A stretch of DNA of 64,000 nucleotides from the NCBI GenBank assembly GCA_029224185.1, contig CM055211.1, positions 3,655,525-3,719,524 of the forward strand, read 5' to 3'. Within the stretch, counting starts at the first letter, position 1; each line of letters starts with the position of its first letter. The translations under genes were made by a program, and so were the position numbers. The notes below the pieces were generated by a model. That model was not told the DNA's origin, searched no databases, and was given only the letters and a program-made list of their open reading frames with translations. The stretch is from Karalla daura (Eukaryota; Chordata; Actinopteri; Chaetodontiformes; Leiognathidae). This document shows, one piece after another, positions 11,550 to 25,803 of this stretch.

Positions 11550-11562
11550 TGATGTCACATCA
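11550..11562. promoter_or_regulatory. CRE-like palindrome
   Basis: TGATGTCACATCA: two 6-bp arms around one base. It contains GTCACATC, related to ATF/CREB-type sites, and lies about 110 bp past the CpG island. Confidence 0.25.
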
Positions 11563-11895
11563 TCGATTTCCTCTCCGTGCCTTTCCGAGCAGACAGAGCT
11601 ATTGTTTGTTTATTTACTTCACTCTTCACTCTCTCCTGTCTTTCTTTTCCTTTTTTTTTTTGATTTGCTTCGTCATGGTGGAAAAGAAGAGGGGAGGGAG
11701 ATACAGAGGAAGGGCGAAGGAGATGATAAGAGTTGGGTTAAGACGGTTATACAGAGAGGCACATGATATGGGCAAACACACACACAGGCCATCAGCCTAA
11801 TTACTAACGACAGGGAGGGGAGCTGAGGGAAGCAGCTACAGCCACGGCCACTTCCACTGTGGTGCACTGCTGGCAATATGCCCTATTTATGCGTT

Positions 11896-11897
<2 letters not shown>

Positions 11898-11943
<46 letters not shown>
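11898..11943. repeat. (CA)23 microsatellite
   Basis: Uninterrupted AC run, read directly. Confidence 0.95.
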
Positions 11944-11945
<2 letters not shown>

Positions 11946-11966
11946 TCGTGTCTGCGTCAGTGCGCA

Positions 11967-11986
11967 AAGAGAGGGAGATAGGGAGA

Positions 11987-12020
<34 letters not shown>
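11967..12020. repeat. (GA)n microsatellite
   Basis: Purine run with a pure GA core at about 11991-12019, closely following the CA array on the same strand. Confidence 0.92.
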
Positions 12021-12022
<2 letters not shown>

Positions 12023-12254
12023 AAAAACACAGCTGAATACACACACAAACGTGTGTGTGGATACAGAGGCAGAACATGCAAACACACTCTCAAAAAGCCG
12101 AGACTCAGGGAGGGGAAATGACATTACATGGTTGGGAGTGTTATCGTTCATGGTGATTCAGCAGCGTGGACGGAGCCATGTGTGCGGTAATAGAGATAAA
12201 ACATAGGCACATTTGCTGCCTCTCCCTCTCTCTCTCTTTTTCTCCTTCTTATGA

Positions 12255-12271
12255 ACACACACACACACACA
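12255..12271. repeat. (CA)8 microsatellite
   Basis: Read directly. Confidence 0.9.
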
Positions 12272-13110
12272 GTGGAGCTCTGCCTAGTCCTGGGGCACGG
12301 GCCTTGTGAATCTTTTAATTGGATGTGTGTTTTGACAGGCTAATCTCAAGAACAGGCCACTGTCTGCCCACCAGAGTCTCTCTATATTCACTTGAAGATG
12401 GCATGAATGCATCTTTAATGACCTGAGTGACATATTTATTCGCCCCTTATAATTGTCTGCCATATCTGTTTTCTCGTTTGTGCATCTCCCTCGGTCACAT
12501 GTGTACATACGTCTGATGCATATGCAAACCTCCCCGGTTGTCGATAATCCCAGTTGGAGTCATTAGCGTTGAAAGCGGTTGTTTTATTTATTTATCTGTT
12601 GTTTTGCACCTGTCTTTCGTCGCGCCTTCGCTCATTTATTTATATACGTTTACTCGTGCATCTATGTCTGTTGTCTCTACAATCAAAACAGACACATTTT
12701 TTATGTGTTCATTCATTGTAATTGCACTGAGAATTCATCTTCTGCCCACATTAGTCCTTCTTAATGCATGTCTTTTTGAATTTACACCATGTTCTCACAC
12801 GTTTTTCATGAGCGTTTATACATTTTTGTTGTATAGAAAACAAACTCTTCTACCCAACACAAGCTGAGCTACTTCCACTACTGCGGCTCCAGTTCACTCT
12901 CTGGAGTGCAGGAACATCTGGTCCGGGCTAAAACACCATTGACTGGATTGCCTTGGGATTCTGCTACTATTTTGGCTCACCATGCAAGTGAAGTGGGGGT
13001 TACTCGAAGTGACCCCTCGCCTTTCAACAAAACACAACCACCGAGGATAGAGGGACAGCGGCAGAGTATGCATGTAGAAAAAAACAGCCGTGGCTGCGGT
13101 GACTCTTGCT

Positions 13111-13131
13111 CACACACACACACACACACAC
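13111..13131. repeat. (CA)10 microsatellite
   Basis: Read directly. Confidence 0.92.
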
Positions 13132-14099
13132 TATTATTTCCTGGCAATAGCTTCACAGACCTTGAACTAGAACACATTTGAAAGCATTCATGTGGAAAGC
13201 GAAGGCAATAAGGCTTTGTTGGGCTGGCACATGTGATCCTCTCCGCCCGGCCTGATGTATGACTGGAATCGTGTCCCTGCGCCGCATTCAGCTGGTGTTA
13301 CAAAGGGTCTGATGAACAGCCCTGCACGGGCGCAGCTATCAAAGCTGCGTCCGGGCCTAGAAACACCACACTTCATTAAGGCTGTGATGTCACGGCTGCA
13401 GATTGTTGCGTTCCAGAGCAGCATCCCGGAGGGGCTCAAAGTAGAGCCGCTTCTCTGATGTCTGTATATATACAAAGGAGTGTCTGCTCTATCCGTGACC
13501 CCTCCTGTGACCAGGACAGAGATAAGCAGTGGCAAACGAGTCTGAATGGAAAACTCTGGCAGCAAAGGTCAAGTTTTTCACACAGAGGATGGAGTAAACA
13601 GATGGCATGACAACAACAAAGGCAAAAAGCTTTAATTGATATAAAAACAGGAGCAAATTTGTACTTCGGTGACATTTGTGTGCTGCCTCTTTTACCAGGA
13701 CACGCTGCTACGTGGCTGAGCCGACTGTCACCGGTGCCATTACCGAATGACAATGTGGCGCACACCTCCGACTGAGTAAAGAGAAAGCGGGAGGGAGAGA
13801 CGGAGGCTCCTCGCAAATTACCGCTGCCGCTTTTATGACTCTCATTGTCAGAGACCGGAGGAAAGAAAGTAGTGAGTGCGGGAGATAAGAGACCCAGCGT
13901 GGAGGGGGAGGGAGGGGGATGCACTCGGAACAACCTGCGGAATAGAAGTAGGGAGATTTGGACCAGGATTTCTGCCTCCGTTCCTCGTCGCATTAATTCA
14001 AAAGATTTGCTCTGTTTACCGAGGATGCGCTGACATTTTCTCCTTGCTGCCTTTGTCGTGCTGTCACGCAATCACGGCCGTGGATGTAACACAGTAATT

Positions 14100-15200
14100 A
14101 TTAAAAGTCAATATTGAAAAGATCATCATGGAAACTGCCGTGCGCGTCGGGGGGCGAAGAGATTTTGTTTGCGACTTTTTTTTTTTGTTTTCTTTTGGCC
14201 CAGTTTTTCGACAGATGATGACAAACGCTTGCGGTTGTCAATCATTTGATTTTGACGGAGTGTAATGGGAGCTTTTAGAGGCCCGGCCAATCGGTCTCGT
14301 TCCAAGCCATTTAGCCATCACGCGAGCCACAGGCGCTTTCCAATACGCTGTTAGATGTAACACGGCGTGCAGTGCGGGGTCTCGTAGGGTCAATGACCGT
14401 TAAAAAAGGTCCCGACATTTAGTCAGTGCACCAGTTTGAAATGTGTGAAATGCAACTATGCCGCGGGCGAATTATGCGTTTTCCCCCTTTCTCCCGCCCG
14501 TATTTATCTCAAACCCCATAGTCCTCTCTGGCACTGTTGGCTAGCTGGCAGCTAATGCACCACCCGGGGCAAAAACACTTGCCAGGACAATTCCAGCCTC
14601 GCAGCAGGTGGGAAAACAAAGCTTTTATCTGACTGAAATTGGTCGATTAGTTCCCAATAAACTCACATATTTCTCTCCTTCCTCCAGGGTTTATGGATGC
14701 AGGAGCGAAAAGCCAAGACGGGACCTTGATTCCGCTCATTTAGGACATGCGATGATTTTTAATTACCCGATGGAAGGAGTCTTTTATTGAGCTACACGGC
14801 TCCGCACTGTCACCTGTCCTCTCTAATTGCGTGCCTTTGCTCCTGAGGGGGAGGAGGGGGAGTCGGGTGGAGAAGGGAGGGATGTAATTACGCTGAGATC
14901 AATAGTCAACCGTCGAAGCTGACACAGTAACGATTCATATTATATGCAGATTGATTCATTTCCGGACATTGTTTAGTTTAATCTAATGGAAGTCTACATG
15001 CTTGTAGTGGGGGGGAACAGCGAACTATAAAGACAATTAAATGGGCCGATTTAATCGCCTGGTAACTGTATGGACTGATTGAGATCCACGGTAGGAGTGA
15101 GTCACCGTGAATTCAGAACATCTTGGATTGCTGCCAAGACAGTTAATTTAATTATTTCGAGGGCTTTTTACGTCTCCCTCGCTTTTTAGAGACTTAAACT
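14100..15200. other. Candidate conserved non-coding block
   Basis: About 1.1 kb with almost no simple repeats and no open frame, carrying several TAAT/ATTA homeodomain-type cores (for example TGTAATTACGC near 14883 and AGTTAATTTAATTA near 15140) and CAATCATTTGAT-type sites near 14238. This texture, unique AT-rich DNA with clustered TAAT cores and interspersed CpG, is typical of vertebrate developmental enhancers. Conservation itself cannot be seen from one sequence. Confidence 0.25.
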
Positions 15201-17212
15201 AGATGGAGAGCCTGGAGAGGGGAGATATTCATTGTTTTCGGGGGGTGGAATAATTGAAATTTTGACTTGAGGGAAGAGGAAACCTGGGCATCGGTTTGGC
15301 TCACATTGCGTGGTTTAAACAGATCCAAAAGTTATTAAGATGTTTCTCTTGGAAGCAAATGCCAAATCCTCCCAGTCTCCAATGCACCTGAATGTGCATG
15401 TTTTAGACCGTACTCTACCAGATTCTTCACTTTCTATCCCTTAATTTTAAAAAAAGCTGTAAGGACACACGACTCAACCAGAACCTCTTTCAACGGGACT
15501 CACTGTCTCGCACCGTTAGAGGTGAAAGAGAATATTTGATCGATGGGCCGTCGCCTTGGACGGCCACTGAGGATATGTAAGAGTGTCTCCCGGTGACTTT
15601 AAAGTGCAAATAATCTACAGAAATACATTCTGTACTGCAGACAGCTGTCTCCCCGATGCAACGCGGAGACTGCCGAACGCCTGTCAGCCTTTACTGACGC
15701 CGCCGGAGCGCATTCAAAGCACACGTCTGTAGTAAAATGCCACGCTGGAAAACAATGGGAGGAGATGGGTCCCTTCGAGTGGCTGAGTCATTTCACTGTG
15801 GCAACCCGGGATGAAGGGGAAAGGGGGTAAAGAAACGGAGGGAGGGGGTGGAAACAAACCACAAGTGACAGAATGGGGAAGGGGAACGGCGGGAGCGAGA
15901 CGACGTCAGGAAGAGACGAGTCGCCTGGCGTGACTCCGGCTTTTTTCTTTTATGGAGTGCGCGGGCCGTCTCGGGGAAGAGGAGACGTAATTTAGGTGGA
16001 GGTGTGCTCTCGCCGGTGAGTCTGTGGCCGGTCACCGTGTCCCTGCAGATGACTGCCGAGCCACTGTTTGTCAGAATGGGTTTTTTTCCGCACTGGACCA
16101 TTTCAGGCGAGCATCCATTACCGAACCCCTGCATTCATGCAACATTAAACTGGCAGCAGCCCAGCTGGTCACTTTCTCCATTTCAATGAGACATCCCTTT
16201 GAGGAAATGTACTCTGGGAAAGGTGCGGGGTGATAAATGAAGCAATGCTAGTTGGCGTGGACCAATGTTTGGCTGAAACGGGGGCCTTGATTTCATTAGA
16301 ATTTCTCAACAGCGCTAAAATGCCTCCGGTGGTCTATTCGCTGTGTAAGATCCATTTAAGGGCCATTTGAGATGGAGCAGGGACACATTTAACAAAGGTA
16401 TTTTCCGCTAACCACCCTAACAAAGATTTATCTGCTGGACAAGACCTGTTTATGAAATCTGGACTCATCCTCTGCTTGGCTGGCCTTCTCGGGACTATGT
16501 TCTGTGTATACTCTCAGCTGCTCAGCTTTTAAACAATGACAATTCTTCAAAAATCTGGATCCTCAATAACCTCTTTACTTAAATCCATCTTCACCTTCAT
16601 TTCAACAAGCTCCCAAAAGCTTTATTTACATCTTGCCAAAGCTGCAGCACTTCAAATACATAGTAATCACAGTAATCAAGTCCAACTGATGAGTTATTTC
16701 ATGATTTCGAAGACATTAATTTATGTTTATCCTTGACATCTTTGTGACACAGGAGTAATTAATTTCCATCTGATTGCAGGGATGTGTGTTGATATCAGTG
16801 TCTGTTGCACAATTTGCCAAACAGTGCTTCATCTGAATCTGGTTCCAAATACAACGAGTTCAGATGCAGTTCTCAGGTGAACTCAACAGCTGTGTTGCTA
16901 AATGTGAAAATGCCTATTTCGAGTCGCTGATTAATATTTAAAGGGAGCTAAAAAAAATGCTGCATTTGAGCACTGGATTTGGTGTTTCTGAGGCACGGGC
17001 GCTAAAGCACACGCCGGCGTCCTGAGGAAGTGGTGGAACACGGCGTTGGGGTTGCCTGCGTGCATCGGCCGCGGGCTGGCACATCTCCGCCTGCCGCGTC
17101 GAGGCCAAATCACAGTCATCGCACTGCTCTTGTCACGAGTGGAGAACAAAACCACTAGCTATCCACGCGGGCACCAAGGACAGAGGTGGGAGGCTGGAGC
17201 CTGGAGCCTGGA
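15200..17212. other. Non-coding stretch, nothing specific seen
   Basis: Unique DNA. A donor-like CCG/GTGAGTCTG at 16013-16024 has no good acceptor partner upstream. No gene is called. Confidence 0.6.
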
Positions 17213-17246
17213 CCCCCCCCCACCCACCCACCCACCCACCCACCCA
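17194..17246. repeat. CTGGAGC tandem repeat and (CCCA)n array
   Basis: About 2.5 copies of CTGGAGC (17194-17212), then C9, then about six ACCC units to 17246. Read directly. Confidence 0.9.
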
Positions 17247-17476
17247 ACTCTTGAATGGAGGGCATTGGCGAGAGAGGAGTGTTTGTCTCCCCGACTGCAT
17301 TTATACAGAGGTTTTTATTCCATCGACAATTGGAAGGAGAGCTCGGTGAAAACAGACGCGACCCCGACACCTCAGACTGTTTGCTTCCCAGGGACGCGTG
17401 ACTCACTTTGAATGGAGAGGTGTCGAGTCTTTAGTTCTGCTGTAGTGGCCTGCATATTTCAACCCCGGCTCTCTTT

Positions 17477-17615
17477 TACTGTATAATTAAAGGAATTATA
17501 AAATGAACTATTGAAATGAGGTCTTACTGTATGATTAAAATGTGTGTATTTGAGGTATTACAGAATGAGTAAAAGAGCTAGAAATGAGGTTTAGTCATAT
17601 GATTAAAAGAGGCAT
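17477..17615. repeat. Degenerate tandem repeat with TGATTAAA core
   Basis: Three related units begin TACTGTATAATTAAAGG (17477), TACTGTATGATTAAAAT (17525) and TAGTCATATGATTAAAAG (17592). The first two end in AAATGAGGT. Spacing is 48 and then 67 bases. The units are AT-rich and carry a repeated TAATTAAA/TGATTAAA homeodomain-like core. Confidence 0.6.
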
Positions 17616-18829
17616 AAATTATCCTTTAGAGATGTAGAAAAGGAAAGTAACAGCTTTTCCTTCCTCTCACACTGCAAATGCTTGAAAATGGCCGTTGCAG
17701 TTTCAGGCAGCTGGAAATACACAGATATAACGTTAATGCTGCAAATAAGGAGGGCAGCGGCTTTTCAATGCCTAAATCTGTTGAGGGTAATCAGAATTTG
17801 CTGAGACTTCCGCAACTAGGTGAGAAATAAAGTAGTTCTGAGGTCGAATCAGGGGTTCACTCATTATACAACAAAAGTAAGAGCTTTCAAATGTTCCGCT
17901 GCTCCGAGTAAAGAAGTTGTTTTCCCATCCAAAGTACAAAGACTTCATGCTGCCAATGTAGGACACTCACTGTCTTTCATTCTGAGTATTTCTATACCTC
18001 TGATCTCTGTTTCTCTCTGCCTGTCAGCGCCCCCAGTTTGTTTACTTCAGTTTTATTTATTTGATTTATGTTTTTTTTCCCGCTCACTTTGCCGCGGCTC
18101 TTCTTTTGCTCGTTTTAAACTGTTTTGCTGCATCAGATCGGTGACAATGTGATCAAGAGATCGCAGAGGCGACTGAGCGTTGACCCTCTGCGCGCACCTC
18201 ACGAGTGAACACCTGTTCTGGTCCAGATCGACAGAAAATACATGAGCAGAGGGTCCAGAAATAATAAAATAGCAATAATAGCTGAGGTTTATAACTGTTA
18301 CCCTGAACTCCACACTGTCAGGCACACAGGATTTTAAGGGCGATAAAGCACTGGTGTATTATTTAGTTCATCTGGACCTTTAGAAAACCAGCACACACAG
18401 TACCGGGCTCAATCCTGGCAACTTTGGCACACTGGCTCCCTGAAGGGATGTCTGCTTTCATGGCCAAATAAATATTGGATGTATCCATTTAATTCAGCTT
18501 TAGCCGACTTGTGGTGCACATGTTGCAGCAGCTTGTCTGTTGTGGGCCCAGGTCCTGAAACACTGAGACGATACAAAATGCCAAAACTGGTCCTCTTGAA
18601 TGAAGGCGCTTCCACACTGACAGGAACTTTCACCAGTTCCTGAAAGTTTTGGGGAACATACAAACCGGGGACTGCTTTTTATAGTGATAAAGTTTGTTAA
18701 GCTTGGATCATTATAACATTTTGTGACAGCTTCCCCTGTTGTTTTGCAGATTTATCACTGCCCGACTTGTGTTGAAGGCACATTCAGCAGAACAATTGCT
18801 TTCGGGCGCATTAGCAGCCACATGTTAAT
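17616..18829. other. Non-coding stretch
   Basis: Unique DNA. An acceptor-like TTTCTCTCTGCCTGTCAG ends at 18027 without a useful frame. At 18615-18660 there are GGAACTTTC and GGGGAAC motifs resembling some fish MITE ends, but too short to call. Confidence 0.5.
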
Positions 18830-19135
18830 TCATTTCCTGCACATTATGCACTGACGTCCGCCGGATTTTATTAATGATATGGCAAAGAGCATCGGCCCTA
18901 AATAGATTATCTCTATGTGGCTGGCTGCGGACGCCGCCCGGGATCAGGAGTGTACCGCTGAGCCAGCAGTGCGGCTGTTTAACGATAAGATGCACGTATG
19001 GGACGCGAGTCGTGGAGGTGTCCGGCATTAATTACACAACTCCGCGTTGACCCCTCAGCTGGAGGAAGCCGAGGCGACAGCCAGCGCCTAATAAAGACCC
19101 AGCGCCGCACAGATTTTCTCACTAATTAACCACCA
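18830..19135. other. Candidate conserved non-coding block
   Basis: Unique, repeat-free DNA with TTAATTCATT, TTATTAATGATATGG, GGCATTAATTACACAAC and CTCACTAATTAACC motifs around a CpG-containing centre. Enhancer-like texture by eye only. Confidence 0.25.
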
Positions 19136-20390
19136 TGCACTTACTGCGCTATTATGCTTATTTCAGCTGGCAGGAATCGGCGTTTGTGTCTTTCTCGGCC
19201 GCACAAGTTTGCACAACACATGACCCATCTGTTGTGTTGCGAGCAGATGTGTGGAGCCAACACAGAAGACCTGGCCAGCAGGCATGTCAACGTGACAGGA
19301 CTGCCCTCCTCTACCAATACGCTGTCAGATCCGATCACGAGACAAACAACAAAATCTCATCACCTGCGAGCCGGACTTGACAGACTCAAGCCTCTGAATG
19401 TCAGTCCGCTGAGGGGTTTCACGATATGGTGGCGCGGGAGGTGGAGGGGAAAAGGCCGCCTCCTCGGCTGCTCCTCTCGGCTGCAAGTCCAGCCCCTAAA
19501 GCTGTAATATGTAGTCAGCCTGAAGTGTGATGTGTTTGTCTGACACGCAGCCTTATGGTGCTGCAGCAGCAGGAGCAGGTGGAAGCCTCTGACACTTGAC
19601 GTGATTCCTCTTTCAGCCAGTGTTGCTCTCTTATTGCCTCAGTCTTCATATTAGAGGGCTCAATTTGTGTGCCGTGATTCCACACAAAGATGGGGGGGGG
19701 TTAAGTGTATGCCGATCAATGAGAAGCTGGATATGGCAGCGTCCAGGTGTAGCTCTCTCTCACGAGATGGCTTCACAGCAAAGCAGCCGGAGCCCGGTTT
19801 ACATGAATGCAGCGAGGGACAAAAAGGGCAGCTTTGGTGCTAAAAGCGTTTGTTGGTGCCTCTCTCAGAACCACATGGACCCGGTCGCCTGGACTCAGAC
19901 CAGAACACCTTGTCCTTTAACGGTCCAGCATGTTTCAGGGCTCTTTCAGGGATCAGCCCTTTATTACTGTGCTCTTTTATGCAACACTCCCGGCCTATGG
20001 CTGTGTATAAACACGATGGAAATGTCAGGGCATCTCACCAACCTTCACGACTGGCTGTCTCGTCGGCGGTTGGTCGAAGGGTTACGCGTGAAGAAGAAAA
20101 GGCTCTGGGTTGTAGAACGCCCTTGCAACCTTGGCTTTGTGGCTCTGCCAGCAAACTTCGACCTCTGACAAACGGCAGACATGTTTTTTTTTGTATTCAT
20201 TTTCTTTGTCTCGATCGAGTGAGGGGGCAGCCTCCTGTGTGAGAATATACTGTATTCATCCCTCGCAAAGCCTCAGACACTCCTCATTTCTCGCTCTTTG
20301 GGGAACCTGTGAGCGGGAGATTTGCCGAAACCTGAGATTAAGTCGCCACCGGCTGCCGCCATGCCAGGCCGATCCAATGTTTCCCCTCAC

Positions 20391-20392
<2 letters not shown>
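19136..20392. other. Non-coding stretch
   Basis: A 182-codon frame (19620-20168) has no recognisable domain and an unremarkable residue mix. I treat it as chance. Confidence 0.5.

Positions 20393-20436
<44 letters not shown>
20393..20436. repeat. (AG)22 microsatellite
   Basis: Uninterrupted, read directly. Confidence 0.95.
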
Positions 20437-20437
<1 letters not shown>

Positions 20438-20682
20438 ACCAGAGAGGGAGAGAGTGTGTGTGTAATGCTCTGGTTGCTATGGTTATGTCTTTCTTTGGAT
20501 CAGTCTGCAGGCGGATAAATAATGCACACCAATGCTGGCGTGGTGACAGCACTGCAGCAAGCTGTTGCTCACCTCGGCTCAGCGCTGGAAACACTCGCTA
20601 ATACAGACATAAATATGTTAATGTGCACACGCAGCGACGCGGACGCATCTGTCTGCAGCATGATACCCGAACACTGTGTGTC

Positions 20683-20707
20683 TGTGTGTGTGTGTGTGTG
20701 TGTGTGT
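20683..20707. repeat. (GT)12 microsatellite
   Basis: Read directly. Confidence 0.93.
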
Positions 20708-21264
20708 ACCCTCGAGCGGACACGTGGTATATAAATATATAAATGGAGAGATAAATGCATCTTTCATAGCGACTCTGGAATTGATTGAAGCGGTGTGAAG
20801 AGCGCCGCCGGGCCGTCAGACAACAGAGCCAGCGAATCAAAGTGCGTTCTGACGCCCGGGCCCGTCTCGCTGAGCAGGTGAGGACTTTGATGGGCCGGTG
20901 TCAGCGGTGGGATGCATCCCTCGGTCTCTGTCATACCCCCCCCCACCTCCAATCCCCTCCCCCTAGCATCAAGTTCCACGCCGATTGGACGGCGAGTGGC
21001 GGAGGCAGGGGATCAAACCGCGTCTCGATGCGAGCGTTATCTATTCATTCGGTCCGAGGGCGAATGCAGATACAGTCTGGTCTTCCTTTGTGCTGTCACT
21101 CACACACGTGCCAGCCGACGGCATTTGCATACTCCTGCTCGAATTCACGTTGTTATTATTCTTTTTCTTGCACAAGTCGACACTTTTAAGGTCCCGAGAG
21201 AGATTTGTTTTTTGCAGGAGAGGCAAAAAGCAAATGTCCTTCTGGGCGATGTAGGAAAACCATC

Positions 21265-21465
21265 CATCCTTTATCATCTCACCTGCTCTGTACCCAAAGG
21301 TGTGGTGAACACATGCACAGGGGAGACACCTCACACTGATCCACACACACACTCACACACACACAGTCACTCTCACTCACACCTTGGGGCCATTCAGAGT
21401 CATGCAAACTGCACACAAAGGCCTTCAGTCTGTCCAGGATTCCAACCAGGGGTCTTCACAAACCA
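21265..21465 (+). repeat. Teleost-type interspersed repeat, copy 2
   Basis: Plus-strand copy. It starts near CCATCCATCCTTTATCATCTCACCTGCTC, followed by the CA/CT-rich middle (21342-21380), CCTTGGGGCCATTCAGAGTC, CATGCAAACTGCACACAAAGGCC and TTCCAACCAGGGGTCTTC. The order matches the fish consensus, but the GTTTTTGGACTGTGGG core is deleted. Confidence 0.7.
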
Positions 21466-23960
<2,495 letters not shown>

Positions 23961-23962
23961 AC

Positions 23963-23987
23963 CTTCATCTGCCTGCACGAGGCTCAT
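23963..23987 (-). other. Minus-strand first-coding-exon candidate
   Basis: On the minus strand an ATG (23985-23987) opens eight codons, MSLVQADE, plus one base, and runs straight into AAG/GTAAGACTC, a near-consensus donor. The DNA upstream on that strand (24000-24050) is CpG-rich, as around many first exons. The start context (C at -3) is weak. No downstream acceptor partner is identified. The small size makes chance very possible. Confidence 0.12.
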
Positions 23988-24252
23988 TTGCTCTCCGGTT
24001 TCAGCACTTTCCGGCTTCGCTCCTCGGCGGCCCCCGATACGGTTTTGAGATTACTTCAGCTACAAATGGTGATTAAACTTTGAAAAGCACACATCAGCGG
24101 TCCTCAGACTCTGCGTTGTGCCGTGGTCGACTGGTTGGCATCAGATCCGTGTCACTGGATGCTGCTGCACTTCCACAATCGCTTGCAAAATCTGTATTTG
24201 TGAACCTGAAATTATAAGCAGATGTGTTGGCATGTTAATGTGAATCCAGCTG

Positions 24253-24489
24253 ATGGCTGCATCCTGCACTGACACATCAGAGTGGCCAAGAGATTTTCCC
24301 CACACCGTCCACCATTTGTGGACTTATTTTTCGACTGGCTTAAAGGAACGGCCCGAAGACTGCTCTCACTCAAAATGCAGTCCGACTCCCCTTTTGTTGC
24401 CCCACCTCCCCTCCGACAAATGGCCGAGCATCTCAGATAATAATGTAACGCTGCAGGACTTCCAGGCGTCACTGCGTGACATAAAATAG
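24253..24489 (+). other. 78-codon ORF, no family recognised
   Basis: Opens with a true ATG and ends TAG. The residue mix is balanced, with a C-terminus reading DNNVTLQDFQASLRDIK and an H/P/S-rich middle. No signal peptide, membrane segment or known motif. No strong splice site or close AATAAA. Probably chance, but not a low-complexity artefact. Confidence 0.1.
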
Positions 24490-24909
24490 ATGAGATGGAA
24501 ACGTGTAGTCTGCTCCTCCCCCACGGAAATCATTGAGAGCCTGGGCAAGGTCAGACCGGAGATGGGAACCTGGAGTGTGAGCAGTCGGCGATCCTGAGCG
24601 ATATCAGGCAATGTCATCCCGGCTGGGTTACAAGGCTGCCTAATCCCGAGCCGTGTGTACATACAGTGCCGCGTCCTTATCTAAACATTCTTGTCAAAAC
24701 GGTATTTGTCTGTGTCACAGTGTGTTGACAATCTCCATGCTGTTTGCGCGGGAGATGATTGATTGTGTGGGTAGGGGCGCGACTGACAGCTTTCCACGGA
24801 CCAGGCAATGATGGAGCAGTAGTCAGTGGATGGGAGGGGAGCTGGGGGAAGAGGAACCAAACAGACCAAATAGGAAGAAAAGGAAAAAAACCTGCCTCAG
24901 CTCTCCACA

Positions 24910-25375
24910 TCCATTATCTAGCTGCTCTGTACTCAACAGCGTGGCAGGGTCTACTGGAGCCTATCTCCAGCACATATAGGGTAAAGGCAGAATACACTCT
25001 GGATGCATCCCGAGTCCATCACACACACTATACACTCGCTCAACTGACCTATAAACATGAGTGTTTTTGGACTGTGGGAGGAAACCAAGACACAGGGTAA
25101 AACCTGGAGCCTACACTATCCACCAATTCATTACAGCTGAACGTATTTCTCTCCTACTCTCCACTCCTCAGATGAGTCTTTTGAACCAAGGGACTCAATA
25201 TGAACACACCACAAATTTCCCATATGGGACAATTCCCATTCTGATGCTTTAGTACCTACATTGGAAAGCAGACAGGACTCACACACACACACACACACAC
25301 ACTATGTGGTGCCTGAACCTGTGTCTCCCAGGTGAACCTCTGTGCTATGCAAATCGGCTGCACAGCCTAGCTCAA
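24910..25375 (+). repeat. Teleost-type interspersed repeat, copy 3 (fullest)
   Basis: Plus-strand copy. It begins near CCATTATCTAGCTGCTCTG and runs through GTCTACTGGAGCCTATCTCC, ACACTCTGGATGCATCCC, GAGTCCATCACACAC, CTATAAACATGAGTG and TTTTTGGACTGTGGGAGGAA. It continues through an A-rich part with AACCTGGAGCC and a later CA run, to ACCTGTGTCTCCCAGGTGAA and a TGCACAGCC tail. This is the most complete of the five copies and appears split by an internal insertion around 25110-25270. Confidence 0.75.
25280..25302. repeat. (CA)11 microsatellite
   Basis: Read directly; lies inside repeat copy 3. Confidence 0.93.
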
Positions 25376-25788
25376 AATATTACAGCGCGCGTCTTAAAAT
25401 ACACCCTTTTCTAGTCTTAGTCGGTGCTCGGCGGCGTCTCCGGGGCCCGCCGTGAAAGAGGTTTCTTTCTCAGCCGTGAGAGGCAGCGCCTGAAATTCAA
25501 CAGGAAAAAAACACCCCCCCACACAAAAAAAAAAAACAGTGAAAAGAAGTAATGGTACTCTTTCCAAGCAAAAAAAAAACTGCTCGTACTCTGTAATCAG
25601 AGACGACGGAGGATGAGGGAGAACGCTTCTGACAGAGAAGGCACCTGACCCAGTACATTACAGTCTTACCATGTCTATTTTCAAGACGATTCAAATTACA
25701 GATTTCAAGCTGATTTCCAGGGAAGGGTTTGACATTTATGGTAGGCAGGACATTATTACTCAAGTCTGTGCTCTGCTGCTACTCCCAG
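25376..25788. other. Non-coding stretch
   Basis: A-rich runs at 25526-25538 and 25571-25579. No gene is recognised. Confidence 0.6.
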
Positions 25789-25803
25789 CATCAGCCTGCA
25801 CTG
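25789..25803 (+). other. Microexon-like element (15 nt)
   Basis: TGTGCTCTGCTGCTACTCCCAG, an acceptor-like stretch, ends at 25788. The donor-like CTG/GTGAGTTTT begins at 25804. The 15 bases between are CATCAGCCTGCACTG, five codons if in phase. Neural microexons of this size occur in vertebrates, but such pairs also arise by chance. Confidence 0.12.

Larger units (their letters stand above)
11563..14100. other. Non-coding stretch with microsatellites
   Basis: Contains CA and GA arrays (listed separately) and unique DNA. At 12538-12867 a 109-codon hydrophobic frame exists, but it begins without ATG and its hydrophobicity follows from T-rich DNA. No gene is called. Confidence 0.6.

Noticed and set aside
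12538..12867. 109-codon hydrophobic frame resembling membrane segments
   Set aside because: No ATG at its start, T-rich DNA gives F/L/I/V by composition, and no receptor or transporter motif is present.
18600..18665. GGAACTTTC/GGGGAAC motifs like a fish MITE end
   Set aside because: Too short and without an inverted partner.
19620..20168. 182-codon frame with ordinary residue mix
   Set aside because: No ATG-linked context, no domain, no splice sites of note; length is within chance expectation for six frames of 64 kb.
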